From contig NZ_MDDR01000035.1 of NCBI RefSeq assembly GCF_001870435.1, positions 124,001 through 188,000 of the forward strand: DNA of 64,000 bases, in the 5' to 3' direction. The position numbers and the translations under genes are program-made. Each line of letters starts with the position of its first letter. Position 1 is the stretch's first letter. The notes under the pieces are model-generated. The model was not told where the DNA came from. It searched no databases and worked only from the letters and a program-made list of their open reading frames with translations. Shown here in pieces: positions 8,668-16,864 of this stretch. Origin of the DNA: Pseudomonas costantinii. Lineage in GTDB: Bacteria > Pseudomonadota > Gammaproteobacteria > Pseudomonadales > Pseudomonadaceae.

Positions 8668-9993
8668 TTACACCAGCGACCCGCGCAACGAGTGCGGTTG
8701 CGCCGCATCGATGTGCACATCAGCGAACTGGCCGATCAGGGTTGGAGTGTCGCAGCGGAAGTTGACGATTCGGTTGTTCTCGGTGCGGCCTTGCAGCTCG
8801 CCCGGATCTTTTTTCGAATAGTCGGTGACCAGGATGCGTTGGATCGAACCGACCATTTGTCGGCTGATCTCGAATCCTTGCTGGTTCAGTCGGTGTTGCA
8901 ATGCGTTCAAACGTTCTTTTTTCAGCGCTTCCGGGGTGTCGTCCGCCAAGTCGGCGGCCGGGGTACCCGGGCGCTGGCTGTAAACGAAGGAGTAGGAGAA
9001 ATCGAAGCCGACGTCTTCGATCAGCTTCATGGTTTGTTGGAAGTCTTTCTCGGTCTCGCCGGGGAAACCGACGATAAAGTCCGAGCTGATGCATATGCCT
9101 GGCACCGCTGCGCGCAATTTGCGCAGTTTGGATTTGTATTCCAGGGCGGTGTGGTTGCGCTTCATCGCCGAGAGAATGCGGTCCGAGCCCGATTGCACCG
9201 GCAAGTGCAGGTGCTTGACCAGCTCCGGCACTTCGGCGTGGGCCTGGATCAGGCTGTCGGAGAATTCCAGTGGGTGCGACGTGGTGTAGCGAATACGCTC
9301 GATGCCATCAACCGCGGCAACCACGCGGATCAACTCTGCCAAGTCTGCCAGGCGCCCGTCGTGGGTCTGGCCGCGATAGCCGTTGACGTTCTGGCCCAGC
9401 AGGGTGACTTCGCGCACGCCGTTTTCGGCCAAGTGGATGATTTCCGACAGCACGTCGTCAAACGGCCGGCTGACTTCTTCGCCACGAGTATAAGGCACGA
9501 CGCAGAAGGTGCAGTACTTGCTGCAGCCCTCCATCACCGACACATAAGCACTCGGCCCATCGATACGTGGCTCGGGCAAATGGTCGAATTTTTCGATTTC
9601 CGGGAACGACACATCTACCTGCGGCAGCTTGGTGATGCGCGCGGCGTCGATCATTTCCGGCAGGCGGTGCAGGGTTTGTGGGCCGAAGACCACGTCGACA
9701 TAGGGCGCGCGGTCGCGGATTGCGGCGCCTTCCTGGCTGGCCACGCAACCGCCGACGGCGATCACCATGTCCGGGTTGGCCAGTTTCAGTTCGCGCCAGC
9801 GGCCCAGCTGGGAGTACACACGGTCCTGGGCCCGCTCACGAATCGAGCAGGTATTGAGCAGGATTACGTCGGCATCTTCGGCGCGGGCGGTGACTTCCAG
9901 GGCCTGGTGTTCGCCCAGCAGGTCGACCATGCGCGAGCTGTCGTACTCGTTCATCTGGCAACCGTGGGTTTCGATGTAAAGCTTCTTGGCCAT
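8668..9993 (-). CDS. miaB: tRNA-2-methylthio-N6-dimethylallyladenosine synthase
   Basis: Radical-SAM methylthiotransferase that modifies A37 of tRNAs reading UNN codons. It has 441 residues from MAKKLYIETHGCQ. The N-terminal MTTase domain carries Cys12. The radical SAM CxxxCxxC motif is in GCSKYCTFCVVPYTRG, and a C-terminal TRAM domain begins around residue 375. A perfect TATAAT lies 33 bases upstream on the minus strand. It precedes ybeZ, as in E. coli miaB-ybeZYX-lnt. Confidence 0.97.
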   Translation of the reverse strand: MAKKLYIETHGCQMNEYDSSRMVDLLGEHQALEVTARAEDADVILLNTCSIRERAQDRVYSQLGRWRELKLANPDMVIAVGGCVASQEGAAIRDRAPYVDVVFGPQTLHRLPEMIDAARITKLPQVDVSFPEIEKFDHLPEPRIDGPSAYVSVMEGCSKYCTFCVVPYTRGEEVSRPFDDVLSEIIHLAENGVREVTLLGQNVNGYRGQTHDGRLADLAELIRVVAAVDGIERIRYTTSHPLEFSDSLIQAHAEVPELVKHLHLPVQSGSDRILSAMKRNHTALEYKSKLRKLRAAVPGICISSDFIVGFPGETEKDFQQTMKLIEDVGFDFSYSFVYSQRPGTPAADLADDTPEALKKERLNALQHRLNQQGFEISRQMVGSIQRILVTDYSKKDPGELQGRTENNRIVNFRCDTPTLIGQFADVHIDAAQPHSLRGSLV

Positions 9994-10018
9994 GGGAATC
10001 GTCAACTGGTGGTAAAGA

Positions 10019-10090
10019 ACCGCGCATTATAGGGGGCATGCCCATTGGTTCCTAGCGTTGTGCATCGGGTGCCATGCTATAGTTCGCGCC
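10019..10090. promoter_or_regulatory. Divergent promoters for miaB and the DUF1820 gene
   Basis: On the minus strand TATAAT is read from 10031 to 10026, with transcription expected near 10019 for miaB. On the plus strand an extended -10, TGCTATAGT (10075-10083), is placed to start transcription near 10090 for the DUF1820 gene. No good -35 box was found for either. Confidence 0.5.
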
Positions 10091-10124
10091 CTCTTTTATA
10101 TCCCCGATGTGTTGCTCGCCCACC

Positions 10125-10451
10125 ATGACCAAACGTGAAGCTCCAATCTACAAGGTGATTTTCCTCAACCAGGGCCAGGTGTTCGAAATGTACGCCAAGC
10201 AGATCTATCAAAGTGATCTGTGGGGCTTCCTGGAAGTGGAAGAGTTCGTCTTTGGCGAGCGCACCCAGTTGGTCGTCGACCCGGGCGAAGAGAAACTCAA
10301 GGCGCAGTTTGAGGGTGTGGTGCGCAGTTTTGTGCCGATGCATTCGATTGTGCGTATTGATGAAGTCGAGCGCCTGGGCACGCCGAAGATCAGCGAGGCG
10401 CGTGGCACCAGCAATGTGATGCCATTTCCGATGCCGATGCCTGAGAAGTAA
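10125..10451 (+). CDS. DUF1820 family protein
   Basis: Small cytoplasmic protein of 108 residues beginning MTKREAPIYKVIFLNQGQ. It matches the DUF1820 family found beside miaB in pseudomonads, with QIYQSDLWGFLEVEEFVFG and the PMHSIVRIDEVE core. The C-terminus is Met/Pro-rich (MPFPMPMPEK). The start at 10125 was preferred over one 6 codons upstream because conservation begins at MTKRE. The biochemical role is unknown. Confidence 0.88.
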   Translation: MTKREAPIYKVIFLNQGQVFEMYAKQIYQSDLWGFLEVEEFVFGERTQLVVDPGEEKLKAQFEGVVRSFVPMHSIVRIDEVERLGTPKISEARGTSNVMPFPMPMPEK

Positions 10452-10458
10452 CACACCT

Positions 10459-10586
10459 GATCGTTCCTACGCTCTGCGTGGGAATGCATCCAGTGACGCT
10501 CCGCGTCACCAGTGCGCAGGGCTTGAGTTGGGAGCTGGACGCGGAGCGTCCGGGGCGGCGTTCCCACGCGGAGCGTGGGAACGATC
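10459..10586. repeat. Four-hairpin repeat element, copy A (128 bp, divergent)
   Basis: The element is bounded by GATCGTTCC and GGAACGATC. The right arm holds the hairpin TTCCCACGC/GCGTGGGAA. The left arm has a T for C change. Internal hairpins are GTGACGC/GCGTCAC and GGACGC/GCGTCC. The centre is longer than in the other three copies (31301, 33065, 36087). It lies between the convergent DUF1820 and SEL1-repeat genes. Confidence 0.85.
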
Positions 10587-10600
10587 AAAGGCACTGAGGA

Positions 10601-11155
10601 TTAGGGCAGGGGCGAAAAGGGCGAACGCCCATCGGCACTCTGCAATTCCTGCAAGTAATTGCGGAAGATCTGGCCCAGCACTTGGGTCGCCACTTCCAGC
10701 TCATCGCGTTGCATGTGTTCGGCGACTTCGTCGGCCGTGTCCAGCGCGTCTTCGGCGCCATTGACCGCCGCCATCTTCAACACGATATACGCCTGGACGT
10801 TATTGGCCGGCACGCCTTCACCGTGGAAGAACATGGTGCCCAACTGGAACTGCGCCTGGGCGTGGCCCTGCAACGACGCTTTCTCGAAGTAGCTCAAGGC
10901 CAGGTTGAGGTCGCGGGCGGGGTTTTTACTGTCGTGGTAGTACTCGCCCAACTCGTATTGCGCCTGCGCATCCCCGCCGTCGGCCTGTTTCTGGCACGCG
11001 CTCAGGGCTTCGGCCTGGCTGTCTGGCTGGGTATTGAGGGTGCAACGACCCATCGCTGGGATTAACAACGAGTTGCCGCCTGCTTGTGCATGTGCCAGCA
11101 GCGGCTGAAGGAGCAACAGGCAGCCCAGAACCAGGGTGCGGCCGGTGCGTTTCAT
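10601..11155 (-). CDS. Periplasmic SEL1/TPR-repeat protein
   Basis: Exported 184-residue protein. The start at MKRTGRTLVLGCLL gives a clear signal peptide ending at LLAHAQA. SEL1-like helical repeats follow, with AQYELGEYYHDSK, ALSYFEKASLQGHAQAQFQL and GTMFFHGEGVPANN visible. SEL1 repeats generally act as protein-protein scaffolds. It lies downstream of hemL on the same strand, in the position of the PA3978 type gene of P. aeruginosa. The specific partner is unknown. Confidence 0.85.
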   Translation of the reverse strand: MKRTGRTLVLGCLLLLQPLLAHAQAGGNSLLIPAMGRCTLNTQPDSQAEALSACQKQADGGDAQAQYELGEYYHDSKNPARDLNLALSYFEKASLQGHAQAQFQLGTMFFHGEGVPANNVQAYIVLKMAAVNGAEDALDTADEVAEHMQRDELEVATQVLGQIFRNYLQELQSADGRSPFSPLP

Positions 11156-11337
11156 GGGAATCGACTTACCTCTGACGGGGCACGCGGACCCTCGGGGGTC
11201 CAATAAGCGCGCATTATGAAATAAGCAGGCCTCTGCTTACAAAGTCTTTACTCGTTTTTCTGCTGCGTGGGCAAGTTATCTGCCGGATTGCAGGTGATTT
11301 CTCGAAAAATGCAGGAAATCTCTGTAAGCAAAGTAGC

Positions 11338-11370
11338 AAATCTGACGTCGCCGGGGGCAACGTCAGATTT
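11338..11370. terminator. Terminator hairpin after hemL
   Basis: AAATCTGACGT (11338-11348) is the inverted complement of ACGTCAGATTT (11360-11370), with a GC-rich loop. It starts 9 bases beyond the hemL stop. The 182 bases between it and the SEL1 gene start hold no gene and presumably that gene's promoter. Confidence 0.75.
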
Positions 11371-11379
11371 TTGCGTCAC

Positions 11380-12663
11380 TTATTTCAGGGCCGCGAAAGC
11401 ACGCTCGGCAGCATCCAGGGTCAGTTTCAACTCGGCTTCGCCATGGGCGATCGAGGTGAAGCCGGCTTCGAATGCGCTCGGTGCCAGGTAAACGCCGCCT
11501 TCCAGCATCAGGTGGAAGAAGCGTTTGAACAGGTTGGCATCGCTGCTCATCACGTCATCAAAGGTGACGATATCGTCGGCAGCGCTGAAGTACAGGCCGA
11601 ACATGCCACCCGCTTGCGTGGTGACAAACGGGATGCCAGCCGCATCGGCGCGCTGTTGCAGGCCGTCCAGCAGGCGGGTGGTGTAGTCGGTCAGTTCGGC
11701 ATGAAAACCCGGGCGGCTGATCAGGCGCAGGGTGGTCAGGCCGGCGGCCATCGCCAATGGGTTGCCCGACAAAGTACCCGCCTGGTACACAGGGCCCAGC
11801 GGCGCGATGTGCTGCATGATTTCGCGCTTGCCCCCGAAGCAGCCCACCGGCATACCGCCACCGATGATCTTGCCGAAGGTGCTCAGGTCCGGTGTGACAC
11901 CGTAGTAAGCCTGGGCGCCGCCGAGGGCGACACGGAAACCGGTCATCACCTCGTCAAAAATCAGCACCACGCCGTGCTTGTCGCACTGCTCGCGCAGGCC
12001 TTCGAGGAAGCCCGGTGCGGGTGGCACGCAGTTCATGTTGCCGGCCACCGGCTCGACGATGATGCACGCCACGTCCTGGCCCACTTCATTGAGCATTTGC
12101 TCGACGGCGGCGATGTCGTTGAACGGCAGGGTCAGGGTGTGTTTGGCAAATGCGGCCGGCACACCCGCCGAGCTTGGCACGCCCTGGGTCAGCAGGCCGG
12201 AGCCGGCTTTCACCAGCAGGCTGTCGGAGTGGCCGTGGTAGCAACCTTCGAACTTGATGATGCTGTCGCGGCCGGTGAATCCACGGGCCAGGCGAATGGC
12301 GCTCATGGTGGCCTCGGTGCCGGAGCTGACCATGCGCACCATTTCCATCGACGGCACGATCGAGCACACCAGGTCGGCCATCTCGGTTTCCATGGCGGTC
12401 GGGGCGCCGTAGGACAGGCCGTGTTGCAACTGCTGGCGCACCGCGTCCAGCACGTCCGGGTGGCTGTGGCCGAGGATCATCGGGCCCCAGGAACCGACGT
12501 AGTCCACATAACGCTTGTCATCTTCGTCGGTGACGTAGGCGCCTTCTGCATGCTTGAAGAACAACGGTGTGCCGCCCACGCTCTTGAACGCACGCACGGG
12601 GGAGTTCACACCGCCGGGGATGTGTTTCTGGGCATTGGCAAACAGAGTTTCGGAACGGGACAT
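11380..12663 (-). CDS. hemL: Glutamate-1-semialdehyde 2,1-aminomutase
   Basis: PLP enzyme converting glutamate-1-semialdehyde to 5-aminolevulinate in C5 heme and tetrapyrrole synthesis. It is 427 residues from MSRSETLFANAQ. The PLP lysine is Lys265 in STFGKIIGGGMPVG, and LIFDEVMTGFRV supplies the cofactor Asp. Seven upstream codons (starting in thiE) were excluded. It is the last gene of thiD-thiE-hemL, 17 bases after thiE, and is followed by a hairpin terminator. Confidence 0.97.
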   Translation of the reverse strand: MSRSETLFANAQKHIPGGVNSPVRAFKSVGGTPLFFKHAEGAYVTDEDDKRYVDYVGSWGPMILGHSHPDVLDAVRQQLQHGLSYGAPTAMETEMADLVCSIVPSMEMVRMVSSGTEATMSAIRLARGFTGRDSIIKFEGCYHGHSDSLLVKAGSGLLTQGVPSSAGVPAAFAKHTLTLPFNDIAAVEQMLNEVGQDVACIIVEPVAGNMNCVPPAPGFLEGLREQCDKHGVVLIFDEVMTGFRVALGGAQAYYGVTPDLSTFGKIIGGGMPVGCFGGKREIMQHIAPLGPVYQAGTLSGNPLAMAAGLTTLRLISRPGFHAELTDYTTRLLDGLQQRADAAGIPFVTTQAGGMFGLYFSAADDIVTFDDVMSSDANLFKRFFHLMLEGGVYLAPSAFEAGFTSIAHGEAELKLTLDAAERAFAALK

Positions 12664-12680
12664 GATTGAGCTCTCTGAAA

Positions 12681-13304
12681 TCAAATCTTAAGAAGGGCGT
12701 TGAACGCGCGGGCGCGGCGCGTGACTTCCTGGGTGTTCTCGGCACCAAACAGGCCGTGGACCACCGCCAACAGGTCGGCACCGTGCGCCACCAATGGCTC
12801 GGCATTTTCCAGGGTGATGCCTCCAATCACGCAGATCGGCAGCTGCAACCGCGCGCGGGCCTGGGCCAGCATTTCGACGGTGGCGGCGGGGGCGCCGGGC
12901 TTGGTGTTGGAGTTGAAGAAGCGGCCGAAGGCGACATAGCTGGCGCCTTCTTTAGCGGCCTGCTCTGCCAGTTCTATTTGGCTGTGGCAGGTGGAACCAA
13001 TGATCGCCTTGGAACCGAGCAACGCGCGGGCCGGGGTGAGTGGGCCGTCGGTTTGCCCAAGATGCACGCCGACGCCCAGGCGCGCGGCCAATTCGGCGTC
13101 ATCGTTGATGATCAGTTGGGTCTTGTAGCGCGAGCACAGCTCGCGCAGCTTCTCGGCTTCACGCAGGCGGCGGGCTTCGTCGCTGCTTTTGTCGCGGTAC
13201 TGCAGCAGGGTCACACCACCGTCCAGCGCTGCTTCGACATAGTCGAGGAATTTGCCGGCCAACAGTTGGCTGTCGGTAATGGCGTAAAGGCCACGTAGTT
13301 TCAT
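12681..13304 (-). CDS. thiE: Thiamine-phosphate synthase
   Basis: Joins HMP-pyrophosphate and thiazole phosphate to form thiamine monophosphate. This TIM barrel has 207 residues; the conserved motifs LLQYRDK, GVHLGQTDGP, the phosphate loop FFNSNTKPGAP and the VIGGIT strand are present. It lies 18 bases after thiD and 17 before hemL, so the three genes probably form one operon. No TPP riboswitch was recognised upstream. Confidence 0.96.
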   Translation of the reverse strand: MKLRGLYAITDSQLLAGKFLDYVEAALDGGVTLLQYRDKSSDEARRLREAEKLRELCSRYKTQLIINDDAELAARLGVGVHLGQTDGPLTPARALLGSKAIIGSTCHSQIELAEQAAKEGASYVAFGRFFNSNTKPGAPAATVEMLAQARARLQLPICVIGGITLENAEPLVAHGADLLAVVHGLFGAENTQEVTRRARAFNALLKI

Positions 13305-13322
13305 CGGGCAGGCCTCTTGGTT

Positions 13323-14120
13323 TTACGAGCAGAAATCCAGCGGCAGACGGCGCGGTACGAACTGGCCCTGGCCGAGTTGTTCGGCGTCACGCAGGGTGCG
13401 CCAAGTGTAGTTGAGCGCCGATTGCACAGCACTGACCAGGCCTTCGCCTTGAGCGATTCGACCGGCCAGCGCACTGGCGAGTGTGCAGCCTGAACCGTGA
13501 TAGCTGCCGGGCAGGCGCTGGCAGGTAAAGGTCTGGGATGTGCCGTCGCGGCTGTACAGGCGGTTGTGCACTTCATGCTCGTCGCCATGGCCACCGGTGA
13601 TCAGCAGGTGCTTGATAAACGGCAGCAGCTTCTCGGCGCATTCGTCCGCCGTGCCTTCAGGCAGCTCGGCGAGGATGCGTGCTTCAGGCAGGTTAGGCGT
13701 GGCGATCAGCGACAGCGGCAACAACCGCTCGCGCATCGCATAGCCGACTTCGTCCTTGCCCAGGCTGCCACCGCCACCGGCACGCAACACCGGGTCGCAG
13801 ACCACCGGCAGGTGCGGGTGCGCCTGCAGCAGTTCGACCACGGTGTCGACCATCGCGGTGGAGCCGAGCATGCCCAGCTTGACTGCCGCCACTTCGGAAT
13901 CGCCGAGCACGGCATTGGCCTGGGCCAGTACCCACTCGCGGTCGAGTACGCGGAAATCGCTGACATTGACGGTGTTCTGCACGGTCAAGGCGGTGACGGC
14001 CGGAGCCGCATGACAGCCTTGGGCGAGCAGGGCTTCTATATCTGCCTGCAAGCCGGCGCCACCACTGGGATCATGGCCGGAGAGACAGAGGACAACGGGG
14101 CGAGAGCTGTAGATATTCAT
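13323..14120 (-). CDS. thiD: Hydroxymethylpyrimidine/phosphomethylpyrimidine kinase
   Basis: Phosphorylates HMP and HMP-phosphate for thiamine synthesis. It is a 265-residue ribokinase fold starting MNIYSSRPVVLCLSGHDPSG. The substrate motif is GHDPSGGAGLQADIE, and the anion-hole/catalytic motif is GSGCTLASALAG. The start avoids seven poorly conserved upstream codons. It is the first gene of thiD-thiE-hemL. Its leader has a small AGGGGG/CCCCCT hairpin (14168-14186). Confidence 0.96.
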   Translation of the reverse strand: MNIYSSRPVVLCLSGHDPSGGAGLQADIEALLAQGCHAAPAVTALTVQNTVNVSDFRVLDREWVLAQANAVLGDSEVAAVKLGMLGSTAMVDTVVELLQAHPHLPVVCDPVLRAGGGGSLGKDEVGYAMRERLLPLSLIATPNLPEARILAELPEGTADECAEKLLPFIKHLLITGGHGDEHEVHNRLYSRDGTSQTFTCQRLPGSYHGSGCTLASALAGRIAQGEGLVSAVQSALNYTWRTLRDAEQLGQGQFVPRRLPLDFCS

Positions 14121-14396
14121 GGTGCGCGAGCTTACCACCAAACGCTTTTTGCGTGGCTGTCTGGCGAAGGGGGAATTTTGCCCCCTGCCGGTGGGTTTTT
14201 CAGGCGCTTGGTTAACCGAAAAAATGCACTGAAAGCCGCGTCCTAGAGCCTTTCAAAAAATTATTTCAATAGTGTCCAATGGCCTTTACCGGCTATGCTA
14301 GAGTGGATCGAAACAACTTACTGTATCGCCGGTGTACGTCATCTCAAAAGGAATGGGGGGCTTTTGGCATAACCGGACAGGCCACGCTGGGGCTCT

Positions 14397-16796
14397 ATGC
14401 GCTATTTGCTGATTTTAATATTGTGCGGGCTGCCGATGCTCGCCAGCGCCGTCGAGTTTAATCAGGACACTCGAAGTCTGCCGCTGGGTCGGGTCATGCA
14501 AGTACTCGAAGATCCAACCGACGCCCTCACCATCGCCGATGTCAGTTCCCCCGCCTACGCTGCACAGTTCAAACCTCACAACAAAGCCACCCTCAATGCG
14601 GGCTATTCGCGCTCGGTGTTCTGGCTCAAGGTGGACCTGCATTACGCTGCCAAAGGCCCGCGCGCACCCCGCATCTGGTTCCTGGAGCTGGCGTACCCAC
14701 CCCTCAATCGTCTGGATCTGTATCAGCGTGACGATACCGGTAACTACCGGCTGACCACCCGCACCGGCAGCACGCTGCCGTTTTCCAGCCGCGAAGTGCG
14801 CCAGAGCAACTACCTGTTCAAACTCAACTTTGTGCCCGATCAGCAGAATACGATCTACCTGCGCCTGCAAAGTGAAGGCTCGATCCAGGCGCCGCTGACG
14901 CTCTGGGCCAGCACCGCCTACCTGGAAGAACAACCGCTGCGCCTGTATGTGCTGGGGGCGATCTATGGCGTGTTGTTGGGGATGCTGATCTACAACCTGT
15001 TTATCTACCTGAGCGTGCGCGACACCAGCTACCTCTATTACATCTTCTATATCGCCTCGTTTGGCCTGTACCAACTGTCGGTCAATGGCGTGGCGATGGA
15101 GTATTTCTGGCCGAATAACCCGTGGTGGGCGAATGCGGCGGTGCCGTTCCTGATCGGTTCGGCGGCGCTGTTCGGTAGTTTGTTCGCCCGCAGCTTTCTG
15201 CACACCGCACAACACAGCCGCTGGCTCGACTGGATATTGTTGGGGCTTGCTGCCTGCGGCGGGGCGGTGATGGTGTTGGCGCTGCTGACCAGCTACGCCG
15301 TGGCCCTGCGCCTGGCCACCGGTTTGGCGCTGGTGTTTACCGTGACCATCTTCATCGCCGCGATTAAGGCCTGGTACAGCGGCCAGCGCATGGCGCGCTA
15401 TTTCATCATCGCCTGGTCGGCGTTCCTGTTGGGCGGGGTCGTCAACACGATGATGGTGCTGGGCTACCTGCCCAACGTCTTCCTTACCATGTATGCCAGC
15501 CAGCTCGGCTCGGCCATCGAAGTGGCGCTGTTGTCCCTGGCCCTGGCGGACCGCATCAACGGCATGCGTGAGCAGCAGGCGCAAATCCTGTTTGATGCCA
15601 GTCAGAAACTCGAAGTGCTCAACCAACAACTGGCTCGCAGTAACCGTCTCAAGGATGAATTCCTCGCCACCCTGACCCACGAGTTGCGCACCCCGATGAA
15701 CGGGGTGATTGGCTCGCTGGAGCTTATGCAAACCGTGCCCCTGGACGATGACCTGGCGCAGTACCAGCAAACCGCCGCCGGTTCTGCGCGGGACATGATG
15801 CGCATGGTCAACGGCATCCTCACGCTGACCGAACTTCAAGCGGGGCGCCTGACTGCCCAGCCTCAGGTATTCAGCCTGCGCGGTACGTTAGACACCTTGC
15901 GCCAGCAATTCACCGCCAGCGCCCAAAGCAAGGGGCTGGCGTTTTCCATCGACGTGGCGGATGAGCTGCCGGATCGGGTGGTCGGAGATGCCGGCAAACT
16001 TATTCAGTGCCTGGATTGCCTGCTGGACAATGCGTTTAAGTTCACCCACGAAGGTTCCGTGCGCGTGCGTGTAGTGGGCGTGCCGCACAGTGATGGCAGC
16101 GTGCGCTTGAGTTTCATCGTGACCGACACCGGTATCGGTTTTGCTTTCCTCGACGAGGCCACGTTGTACCAACGCTTCTTCCAGCTCGATGGCTCGATGA
16201 CCCGTGAATACGGCGGCCTGGGTATCGGCTTGGCGATTTGTCGGCAGTTGATCGAACTGCTGGGAGGGCGCTTGACCCATCATTCAGAGCCGCGCAAGGG
16301 CAGTCGTTTCCAGTTGGAACTACACGTCAGCCCGGTGCCTCAAGAGCCCAAATCGACGGAGCAAATTCCGCGTATGCAACGTGCGCCGCAAAATTGCGCA
16401 GTGTTGTTGGTGGACGACAACAGCGTGGGCCAACTGGCGGTGCGCGGCATGCTGCTCAAGCTCGGTTACCGGGTGAAAACGGTGGACAACGGTCCGTTCG
16501 CGTTGGCGACCTTGCAGGCTGAAACCTTCGACGCCGTGCTGCTGGATGTGCCTGAGGGTGGTTTCTCGTTGTGTTGTCAGATTCGTGCGCTGCCCGGTTG
16601 CGGTGAGCTGCCGGTGATCGCTTTGAGTGCATCGTTGCAAGCCTCTGACCGAGAGCGCTGTCATGGCGTGGGCGTCACTGATCGTCTAGCCAAACCGGTG
16701 CGTTTCGAGGCGTTAAAGGCGGTATTGGAGCGCCACTTGTTATGTTCGTTAGAGGGTGAAAGCGCCGTGCATTCGGCGCGTATGCCACTTTTTTAA
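14397..16796 (+). CDS. ladS: Hybrid sensor kinase LadS (7TMR-DISM, HisKA, HATPase, receiver)
   Basis: In P. aeruginosa LadS feeds the Gac/Rsm cascade, promoting RsmY/RsmZ expression and the sessile lifestyle. This 799-residue protein has a signal peptide (1-18) and a periplasmic 7TMR-DISMED2 domain (about 25-175). Seven membrane helices follow (about 180-385). HisKA has His428 (TLTHELRTPMNG), the ATPase has an N-box LLDNAFKF and GIG and GLGIGL boxes, and the receiver spans about 668-780. Receiver residues are Asp673/674, Asp717 and Lys766. The usual DxxMP after the phospho-Asp is replaced by DVPEGG. The position after thiD-thiE-hemL matches P. aeruginosa. The 276 bases before it hold only promoters. 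Confidence 0.95.
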   Translation: MRYLLILILCGLPMLASAVEFNQDTRSLPLGRVMQVLEDPTDALTIADVSSPAYAAQFKPHNKATLNAGYSRSVFWLKVDLHYAAKGPRAPRIWFLELAYPPLNRLDLYQRDDTGNYRLTTRTGSTLPFSSREVRQSNYLFKLNFVPDQQNTIYLRLQSEGSIQAPLTLWASTAYLEEQPLRLYVLGAIYGVLLGMLIYNLFIYLSVRDTSYLYYIFYIASFGLYQLSVNGVAMEYFWPNNPWWANAAVPFLIGSAALFGSLFARSFLHTAQHSRWLDWILLGLAACGGAVMVLALLTSYAVALRLATGLALVFTVTIFIAAIKAWYSGQRMARYFIIAWSAFLLGGVVNTMMVLGYLPNVFLTMYASQLGSAIEVALLSLALADRINGMREQQAQILFDASQKLEVLNQQLARSNRLKDEFLATLTHELRTPMNGVIGSLELMQTVPLDDDLAQYQQTAAGSARDMMRMVNGILTLTELQAGRLTAQPQVFSLRGTLDTLRQQFTASAQSKGLAFSIDVADELPDRVVGDAGKLIQCLDCLLDNAFKFTHEGSVRVRVVGVPHSDGSVRLSFIVTDTGIGFAFLDEATLYQRFFQLDGSMTREYGGLGIGLAICRQLIELLGGRLTHHSEPRKGSRFQLELHVSPVPQEPKSTEQIPRMQRAPQNCAVLLVDDNSVGQLAVRGMLLKLGYRVKTVDNGPFALATLQAETFDAVLLDVPEGGFSLCCQIRALPGCGELPVIALSASLQASDRERCHGVGVTDRLAKPVRFEALKAVLERHLLCSLEGESAVHSARMPLF

Positions 16797-16864
16797 GCCG
16801 GGTGACGGTGCTTAACTGAAATTCAGGCCTCAACTGCACGCGGCCTTTTTCCAGGAGGCCCGTC

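Noticed and set aside
14121..14396. Possible TPP riboswitch ahead of thiD-thiE-hemL
   Set aside because: No THI-box pair (CTGAGA ... ACCTGA type) was found in the thiD leader; only a 6-bp hairpin is visible.
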